DNA of 52,683 bases from Mesostigma viride. Lineage: Eukaryota > Streptophyta > Mesostigmatophyceae > Mesostigmatales > Mesostigmataceae. The stretch covers positions 1 to 52,683 of the forward strand of contig RPFO01002064.1 in assembly GCA_009746045.1 (NCBI GenBank), in the 5' to 3' direction. This document shows positions 46,088 through 52,683 of this stretch, piece by piece; position 1 is the first letter of the stretch, and every line of letters begins with the position of its first letter. The translations under genes and the position numbers were made by a program. The notes beneath the pieces were generated by a model, which was not told where the DNA came from, did no database searches, and saw only the letters and a program-made list of their open reading frames with translations.

Positions 46088-46233
46088 GCCTCTCGCCTCA
46101 TGTCCTCGACGAAAAAGTGGATGCCCAGGTCCGGCCGGTCGATGTAACTCCCGTACGCGTCGATCCACTCCCCCGTGATCGGGAGGACGACAATGTTGTT
46201 GTGAATCGGATGACAATGAGCTAATATGTCCAT
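46018..46233 (-). CDS. Small unknown protein with poly-Ser tail, antisense-overlapping
   Basis: A 71-residue protein from ATG 46233, just after AT-rich TATTATTATG. The first 50 residues look real (HCHPIHNNIVVLPITGEW, DAYGSYIDRPDLGIHFFVED). The last 20 residues are poly-Ser, encoded antisense to the poly-Glu tail of the plus-strand gene at 45614-46087 (70-base overlap). Either the true end is earlier, reached by an indel, or the two low-complexity tails share DNA. Family unknown. Confidence 0.45.
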   Translation of the reverse strand: MDILAHCHPIHNNIVVLPITGEWIDAYGSYIDRPDLGIHFFVEDMRREAQSSSSSSSSSSPSSSASSSASG

Positions 46234-46299
46234 AATAATAAAAGCACGCGTTTATTTCCCACGAATAAAAAAGTCTGGAACTGGGTAGACTAGCGAACC

Positions 46300-47148
46300 A
46301 TGGATTGCACGGAGGATTGTCGCCACGTGCAGGTGGCGTCCGACGATCTCCAATGTCACGTTTGCATGTGCGTGTTGAACGATCCGGTGGTCATCGAGTG
46401 CCGCACGAGGGTGGAGGGCGGTAAGTGTGAGGCGATCCTCTGCAACAAGCCGTGTTCGAGGGAGCTGATCTCGAAACAGAAACGGCGCGGGGGCGTGGTC
46501 GCCGCCGTCACGGGCAAGTGCATCCTGTGTCGCGCCCCGTGGCACCGGTACCGCGTGCAGCACCTCGTGACGCTGGGCCGGATCACGTCGCTGGTCAAGC
46601 GCAAGTGCGCCAACTTCGAGCGCGGGTGCGAGTTCCAGGGGAGCGTGGAGGAGGTCACGCAGCACAGGAAGGACGGAGGGTGTCCCCACGAGCGTCTAGA
46701 ATGTCCGAATCGCGTGCACGGGTGTTCCGAGACGGTGTTGCGGAAAGATGTAGGCAAGCACCGCGTCGAGTGCGCCTTTTTTCCGTGTCGTTTCTTCCTG
46801 AACGGCGACGGGTGCACCCACGTGGCGCGATTGTCGGAGATCCCTCTCCACGAGTCGATCTGCCCGTTCTCGTCGACGCAGTGTCGCATGCTCGTGAACA
46901 GCGCCCGTCTGCACGGGATCTGGGCGTCGGGCAACGACAACAATTGTCTCCGCTGGGAGCGGTGCGAGGCGGGGCAGGAGTACGTGAACCTCCCGGACCC
47001 GGACGAGGAGTCGGAGGGCGACGAGGGCGACGACGACGACGGGGGCGGGGACGGGGAGGACGAGTCGATCGACGAGGAGGCGGAATCGGGGATGCGGGGT
47101 TCGATGGGGCGTTCGTTCATCTCCATCGAAAACGTTTCCCTTCGCTGA
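46300..47148 (+). CDS. RING plus TRAF-type zinc-finger protein
   Basis: A 282-residue intact protein from ATG 46300, behind an AT-rich bidirectional intergenic region. Residues of about 19-85 form a RING-like finger: CHVCMCVLNDPVVIEC, CNKPCSRELI and CILCRAPW. Two TRAF-type fingers follow: CANFERGCEFQGSVEEVTQH with CPHERLECPN, and HGCSETVLRKDVGKHRVEC with FPCRFF. A third partial repeat and an acidic tail complete it. RING followed by TRAF fingers is the layout of E3 ubiquitin ligases of the TRAF/SIAH type. In viruses these usually act on host signalling or protein turnover. Key Cys and His are present, so activity is plausible. Confidence 0.7.
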   Translation: MDCTEDCRHVQVASDDLQCHVCMCVLNDPVVIECRTRVEGGKCEAILCNKPCSRELISKQKRRGGVVAAVTGKCILCRAPWHRYRVQHLVTLGRITSLVKRKCANFERGCEFQGSVEEVTQHRKDGGCPHERLECPNRVHGCSETVLRKDVGKHRVECAFFPCRFFLNGDGCTHVARLSEIPLHESICPFSSTQCRMLVNSARLHGIWASGNDNNCLRWERCEAGQEYVNLPDPDEESEGDEGDDDDGGGDGEDESIDEEAESGMRGSMGRSFISIENVSLR

Positions 47149-47159
47149 CCGACACGGCG

Positions 47160-47528
47160 ATGGACTCTTTCGAGGCCTGGAGCTGCATCGCGGAACGCAT
47201 GGACCAGTCGAGTCTGGCCAATGTCGAGACGGCGTTCGGGGTCGAGTGCGATCCCGGCGCGGCGGTCCGCAAGGAGCGGGACATGCGGTACGAGTTCGTC
47301 TACACGGAATGCGAGGAGGACACGGAGCGCATCCGGTCCATGCTGATCGAGCGCCAGTCGTTGCGATACGCCCTGGAACGCTACTTCGACGTGTTCTCGG
47401 AAGTGGTCCGGGCGCACAAGGGGCGAGGGGACGACATCACGGACCTGTTCGTCCACTCGCTGCTGCAGCCCGACCAGGTGGCCATGTTCACCGAGGACCC
47501 CGAGGAGATGACGAATCCGTGCGGGTAA
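47160..47528 (+). CDS. Small acidic helical protein
   Basis: A 122-residue intact protein from ATG 47160, 11 bases after the RING/TRAF gene and so probably co-transcribed or closely linked. It is helical and acidic (FEAWSCIAERMDQSSLANVE, YTECEEDTERIRSML, YFDVFSEVVRAHKGRGDD). No family is recognised. It is the last clearly intact gene of the plus-strand block. Confidence 0.5.
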   Translation: MDSFEAWSCIAERMDQSSLANVETAFGVECDPGAAVRKERDMRYEFVYTECEEDTERIRSMLIERQSLRYALERYFDVFSEVVRAHKGRGDDITDLFVHSLLQPDQVAMFTEDPEEMTNPCG

Positions 47529-48867
47529 GCCGATACACGCGAGCGGCTCGACAGGATCATGGGACGTACAGAGGACCGACTAGTCGTAGGAGTTAACCAG
47601 GCCTGATCCGGGATGAAGAGGGCGCCAAGGGCGAGGCGGGCCGTGCATGGAAGGCGCCGTATCCGACCGAGATCGTGCTCGGGCGGGCAGCGACGGTGAG
47701 GTGGTCGAACACCTCCGGGCCGGGCCGCGTAATTTTTCGTCTCTTTTCGTATAGCATGGATCGCTCGGGGATCTGTGACAGCACGATCGCAAGGTGCGAT
47801 GATGGGTCGTGGGTCTCTGGGATGGTGTCGGCACTGGCTCTGGCGGGGGCACGGTGCTCTTCTTCCGGAGGAATGAAGTACGTCAGGGCACCGGCGGTCA
47901 GCTCGTCCACAAGGGCGAGGGCGGACAAAGTCGAGAAACGAAGCTGAAGGGAGGAGGTTCCGTGAAGACGGTCCGGACAACAGAGAATCGAAGGGAAGGG
48001 TGGACCGGGGGCGTTCCACGACAACTACGAGTCTCCACGGTGATCAAGACGTGGAGGTGTCTGTCGACGTCGGTGTTCAGACGAAGGGAAGGAGCACGGC
48101 GCCAAGATTTCGTCGAGGGTCGAAGACAGCAGGCGAAGGGGGAGACGAGGTGAAGGTCGAATGGGAGCCCGGCGGATCCGTCGGGCTCGTCAATGTGGCG
48201 TGGGTTCCTTCGCGAAGTCTCAGCCTCGGGCAGGGCCGGCGTGGGACTCGGGTTTTTATAGGTAGCTCGTCGTGAATGATCTCTTGTTGAGGAATAAGCA
48301 AGGCCGCGCAGACGTTCGGGCGTGCAGGCTTATTCTAAGCACCTCCGACCGCCGGACGTGCGACGCACGCACGCGTCTTTCGCCGTATGGAGAAGTCGTA
48401 CGTAAGATTAACAGCCCGACAACGGGCGGACTATTGCATTATAATCTAATCGATCCGCACAGCGTTGTCACATGTTCTTTGGAACTTAGCAAGCTGCGAT
48501 GTCTCGACGTGAACGGGATGCTTGGGTCGGTGCTCGTCGTCGTCGAACGTCTTCAGTAGCAGCACGTCTTTCCCACGTCCTCTGGCCAGCATGAGCGCGG
48601 CCGTGTTAGTTGAAGTCGGTGGCGATGTCGCCCGAAAGTAAGCGCCCACCGAACCGGCCGCGTACGGCAGGATCACTGGCGGGACTCAAGGATTGGTCGT
48701 ACAACACGGGAATCTTGCAACACTTCGCGAATCGGGAACGAGTATTCCGACGGGACGCTGCACTGATATGAGGCCCGGTCCCGGCCGCGGCGGGTCAAAA
48801 CACGGCCGTTCGACGTATCCGCCATCATTTTTCCGCGCGTATGTATCGAATAAATAGATGGAGAGAT
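47529..48867. other. Region without intact genes
   Basis: Several minus-strand frames of 75-145 codons are open, but none is convincing. The best is 47593-48024 (about 143 codons, with TLSALALVDELTAG and ALTYFIPPEEEH). Another is 48446-48676, with NTAALMLARGRGKDVLLLK. Short AT-rich gaps (about 48250-48320 and 48430-48450) could separate former genes. I read it as eroded or error-rich coding DNA. Confidence 0.35.
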
Positions 48868-49116
48868 TTACCGGTCGTCCGCTGTACGATTGTGAATGGT
48901 CGGCAAGCGGGGAAGCGTATGGTCGAGCAGCAAGATATCGATTAGGCGCGAGACGTGCATTACCGTTCCGCGTCGTCGCAGGGCCAGACTCTCCTCTACA
49001 CGTGCCTCACCTATAGATCGGCCTCCATCTATGATGTCGATCATTGGTGGTGAGAAGTGGGAGATCTCGTGGCAAAGGGTTTCGGCGTGAATTGGTTGGT
49101 CAAAATCATTTAACAT
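48868..49116 (-). CDS. Short ORF with HExxH-like motif (possible fragment)
   Basis: An 82-residue frame from ATG 49116 (TTG further upstream). It starts MLNDFDQPIHAETLCHEISH, which contains HEISH, an HExxH zinc-protease signature, and continues DIIDGGRSIGEARVEESLAL. Third-ligand candidates are not clear, and the frame is far shorter than a usual protease. It may be the remnant of a metalloprotease or a small unknown protein. It lies directly downstream of the broken D5-like gene on the same strand. Confidence 0.35.
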   Translation of the reverse strand: MLNDFDQPIHAETLCHEISHFSPPMIDIIDGGRSIGEARVEESLALRRRGTVMHVSRLIDILLLDHTLPRLPTIHNRTADDR

Positions 49117-49149
49117 GATGTGGGTCACCAAACAAAAGAAGAACTACTT

Positions 49150-51590
49150 CCTACCTACGGGCCCATCGCGCTTCCGACCCAGGCGGCCATCGAACGCGCT
49201 CGCGCGTCGGTTCCAGCTAGCCAAGGGCGGACGGTGGGACGCGGCGATCTCGGATTCATCCAAGGAGGAGGAATCCCAGGAGAATCGGAGTTGGCCACCT
49301 GACATCCTTCGGCGTCTGTCTCGAACGCTACCTAACAAAAGGCGCTGGTTCGCCGTATCGCACGCCCTCGCGTGGCCCGCCGGCTCCCCGCGTTCAAGGC
49401 GTATCGCGAGGGAGGGGGGTACACGGGCGCCTTGGGGGTACGCCAGTCGGGGGCGTGACAATGAGGATTGCGCGACCAACAGGACGGTCATAGTATCACT
49501 AGCAACAACACGATAAAAATAGACGTCGGCGGGAGGCTCGGACCCGCGTTGTCGTTTCTCGAAGTCCACCGCTAGCAGGTGAACCTTCTTTTCTGACTGC
49601 GGCCGTTCGCCGGGTCTGGTCCACGGGATACATCCTTCCACACTTCTCGAACCGAGTTTGAGCTTGATCCTTTGGAACACGTGGTTGTAGAAATCCTCCT
49701 CATGAGTACGACGCGAGCGAGGGTCGCGCTGGGGTTCCAGTCGAGGAAGCCGCTTCTGGAACTCCTCCAGGGGGCAGTAGTTGTGGTTCGACGTCCACTC
49801 CACCCACGACAGCGTGGTTGAGGAACGTGTACAGCGGGTTGGACGCCTCCTGCGCCCGGCGCTGGCAATCCGCCGACTCGACTCGAATGGTGCTCGATCC
49901 AGCTGGTCCGTCCCACTTCCGCACGAGGCGCTGGTACGCGCGTGGTTCCCTTGAGATCACTTGGCGATGTTCGACGAGATTGTCGTCCAGATTACTTCGC
50001 CTTCCCGCGGGGCTTGGTGTGAACGGGAACGGATGACTCGACGCGCCACCTGGCCCGCGTTGTCCTCCGACGGCGAACATGCGGTGCCCGCGCGATGAAG
50101 GCGCGGTCCACGGCTTCGACGGCCGCGTCCTTGTGCTTTGCGCGTGAGGTTCATGCACTCTCCCGTCACGAGCGACAAGCCAGTCGATCTGCGCAGGTTG
50201 AACGTTGTCATTTCAGCTGTACTGGTATCACGACCAGCTTGTCCTTGAGGCTGCGACAGCCGAAATGCTCGACGTGTTCGAACAGCACGCCGCTCGGACG
50301 TAGATGAAGTCCATATGCGGACTGAGCGTGACTTGCCGGACCCGGCGATCCCTTGAGGAAGACCATGCGTCAAACTTGTCCCGACTCGCGGAGGTAGTAC
50401 AGCATGCGGCCCACCGCCAGCGCCCAGAACGGCCGTTGTCGTTGTCCGGTAGTCCTGGTCGCCAGGAATCTCTTCACGGCGTCCGTCTCGATGCCATTCC
50501 TCGCTGCCTGTCGGAAGTCGCCTTGAACCGCCCGGGCTCGAACGCGACTTCGTCCATGTCGATGTTTCTCGAAGTACAGACCGCCCCGTCGTCCGGCAGG
50601 TCCGTCGAGGGTACGGGAACCGACTGGTCGTGTCGCACTTGTATCCCGTTCGGACGCGCACGTGGGCGGTCGCGGGGACGGATTGGAACGCCGAAAACTG
50701 TTGCCGGTTGGACCCGTCGGATCCACTGTCATCCGCTGCGGCGCCGTCTTTGGACCGATGTCCCCACGCGATGTGCGCGGGAAATCGCACTCCTCGACAT
50801 CCACGGACAGCGTGCACCACTTGGCGTAGTGCGTGTCGTGCCTCGGGCGGGTGGCACTTGTCACGTGTCGTCGTCGCCCTCAGCTCTCCGCACTTTGGAG
50901 CGACCCATCGCGTGGTCCAGCAGGATTGATCAGCGATTGAAGGTGTCAATTTCGTGGGCAGCGCAGGCCTTCGCGATGATTCGGGGGCGAGCCCAGCTTC
51001 TTGGCCGACCATCGGCTCTTCATAAGCGCACGGACGCCAGTCTCCACGGTCGTGTAGCAGCCGCCCAGATGCACGTCTGGATCGGCCGCTTGAGTTCCAG
51101 CCATCCCGTCCTCCGCCTGGCCGCCGATAGCAGCACCGGGACAGCGGCGCGTACGGTGTCCACGTTCGGTACAGGTCACGGCGCCGGGGCGTCGATGCGA
51201 GACAGCACGCGGCAGGAGGGATCGGGTCCGCGTGCCCTCGCGAGACGCCAGTGGGAAGACGTCGCCATGATGTCGCCATGGAGGCGTTGCACGGCCGCTC
51301 CGCCAAAGAAGCGATGTCCATGATTGCGGTCCGTTGCTCGCCGACTCAGCTGCGACACGAACCGAGGAGTAGGGTTGCCGCCGATCTCCTTGCGGAATCG
51401 ATGCGGTCGTCCTCCGGTGATGGGCGTCGGTCCGCCGCGTCCTCCCCGGTCATTCTGACTCCCGGAGCGGACAAACGTCTTCGTCGGCCTCGCCTCCTCC
51501 CTCGCTCTGCGCACCTCCTGCTACTCGGTCGCTGCTTGCAGGCCCCGCCTCGTCGTCGACCAACCGGTCTCTTGCGGGCGTTCCGCCATG
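49150..51590 (-). pseudogene. D5-like primase-helicase, split by many frameshifts
   Basis: Pieces in all three minus frames follow the order of a D5/SF3 helicase. The Walker A site at about 50330-50360 is split between frames: MVFLKGSPG in one and GSGKS in the next. Downstream are LKDKLVVIPVQLK (about 50225-50260), a Walker-B/sensor-like strand, and LSLVTGECMNLTRK (about 50145-50185). Near 49975-50100 come an A-G-x-R-M-F-A piece and NLDDNLVEHRQVIS. Then PRAYQRLVRKWDGP, NPLYTFLNHAV and PLEEFQKRLPRLEP (49740-49960) match the C-terminal region. A final LLAVDFEKRQ piece lies near 49560. D5 proteins unwind viral DNA at replication starts. As written no long frame survives: real decay or heavy sequencing error near the contig end. 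Confidence 0.55.
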
Positions 51591-52683
51591 AATGAACACC
51601 CCTCAACGTGGCTCGGACCGCGAGCGAGCTTTTTTGGTCATGACGGGTATGATATAAACCCACAAAAATCTGAGAATTGAAAACGAGCCGTCGGATCGCG
51701 ACGACGACGACATGATTATATTATCTGTGATATGACTGTACAACCGACATTGGATCGTGACGTCGCAAGATGCGCACTGACCGTCCATACCTTCTACTTT
51801 ACAGCGGTTCATGGCGGGGTACGTCCTGCTAAGAAGTTTCAACCCACGAACACGTGGTTCAAGGCCTGACGGTCTTCCTCGATCGCGTACGTCGCGTGGA
51901 ACGAGTGGACATGTCGGCGTTGGCACCGCCGTGTACGTTCCTAGTATCATCTCGTCGTGGCAAGGGCTCGAACTAGATCGTTTCTAGCGACCGACGTCGA
52001 AAAGCGTCCGTCTTGACGGACAAAACGACCCTCGATGCAGCGAACGCGTGACAACACGTGGGGCTCTTGAAAATCAGCACTGTGTCCAGACCCTTCTCGA
52101 AGGTCATGGACGCGTTCGCCATCTTCGCCGAGGTCTGAACTGCGTCATCGCGTCGCGGACATCTTCCGCAGTTGGATCGTAACGGCGCTCGATGCATGCT
52201 CTCGACATCTTGCGCGCCTCCTCCCTCCATCCTTCGAAGGCGCAAAGTGCCGTGCGGATCCGTGTAATCAAGTAGCCGAGCCGTGCGCAATCAAAGTTTA
52301 AGGGGTACTGCGCACATTGCGACGGCCATCTCCAAGTTACAGCTCTTCGTCGTCCTGCCTCTGACGGCGCCGGCGCGCGATACGAGCTCGGCGATCCGCG
52401 TGCGACGTTATCCGTCGGCCAGCATCCGTCGACCGTCAGCGGGTGAGCGCAGGAAACAGTATTCCTTGCTGGCATCGACGCGGGTGGCGAGCGCAGCATC
52501 ATCAACACGAACTAACCCTCCTCCAATCAACGCGTCCAAAGAATTCCACGAGAGAGAATGCGCCAGGTGAGACTCGAGACGATCGACCATCGTCCGCGAT
52601 CCGCGTGAGCGGCGCAGCGGTTGGCACTTCGCCGTCAGGTTCATCGACAAGGAAGTCAAAGCGAGCACGCAGGTAGGGTGCTC
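51591..52683. other. AT-rich gap followed by broken minus-strand coding sequence
   Basis: 51640-51730 is AT-rich (GATATAAACCC, AAAAATCTGAGAATTG) and could be the promoter of the D5-like gene. Beyond it minus-strand pieces look coding but are broken: SAKMANASMTFEKGLDTVLI (near 52080-52130), ARLGYLITRIRTALCAFEGW (near 52220-52310), and DRLESHLAHSLSWNSLDAL then VRVDDAALATRVDASKEYCF (near 52450-52590). No family is recognised. Confidence 0.4.

Noticed and set aside
46356-47456. 366-codon minus-strand ORF
   Set aside because: Antisense to the RING/TRAF gene, whose Cys/His pattern clearly marks the coding strand.
49957-51321. 454-codon minus-strand ORF as a single intact protein
   Set aside because: Only short pieces resemble a helicase, separated by Arg/Ser-rich out-of-frame stretches; it is better read as part of the multi-frame D5-like gene.
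1-52683. tRNA or rRNA genes
   Set aside because: No cloverleaf with a T-loop GTTCRANNC and matching acceptor arms, and no rRNA-like stretch, was found by eye; a covariance search was not possible.

Overview
The window looks like DNA of a large eukaryotic double-stranded DNA virus (Nucleocytoviricota-like), or an endogenous copy of one in a protist or algal genome. It is dense with short intergenic gaps, uses AATAAA-type poly(A) signals, and carries KilA-N, PD-(D/E)XK, HNH, D5-like primase-helicase, FCS/MYM-type zinc-finger, SprT-like protease and RING/TRAF genes. No bacterial hallmarks (operon ribosome sites, rRNA, phage modules) are seen. I cannot name the species.

Layout. (1) 1-17.4 kb: a GC-rich block with the end of one adhesin-like gene and a complete opposite-strand paralog (1565-4321), small Cys/His and SUMO-motif proteins, a modular family that joins KilA-N or a 'GQGQR-TPV' domain to a PD-(D/E)XK nuclease, a 50-bp minisatellite, and several unknown genes. 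(2) 17.48-21.65 kb: an almost perfect 4.17-kb palindrome with no spacer, carrying one HNH-type nuclease gene per arm. Its two flanks differ, as expected where the two ends of a linear genome with ~2.08-kb terminal inverted repeats are joined. (3) 21.65-30.40 kb: a Ty3/gypsy chromovirus-type LTR retrotransposon (gag, PR-RT-RNaseH-INT with chromodomain, an extra third ORF, 572-bp 3' LTR). Its 5' end is cut off exactly at the palindrome edge. (4) 30.4-31.7 kb: two diverged direct repeats and a 615-bp fold-back element built on AAAAGTTCGGGCTAT units. (5) 31.7-47.5 kb: a compact, CpG-rich, mostly plus-strand viral gene block. (6) 47.5-52.7 kb: mostly minus-strand, broken coding sequence in which a D5-like primase-helicase can be recognised in pieces.

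How the genes fit together. Blocks 1 and 5 hold DNA-handling factors (D5-like, PD-(D/E)XK, HNH, very-short-patch-like nuclease, DUF5871-like putative ssDNA-binding protein), a late-transcription-factor-like zinc finger, probable virion or membrane proteins, and possible host-modulation proteins (RING/TRAF, SUMO-motif, GNAT). Blocks 1 and 5 differ in codon style and may be the two ends of one genome, two viruses, or a chimeric contig.

Caution: about fifteen otherwise intact genes are split by single-base frameshifts, many at G/C homopolymers. The two palindrome arms also differ only at two homopolymers. This pattern suggests residual long-read indel errors, so I annotate most split genes as one CDS and state the break.
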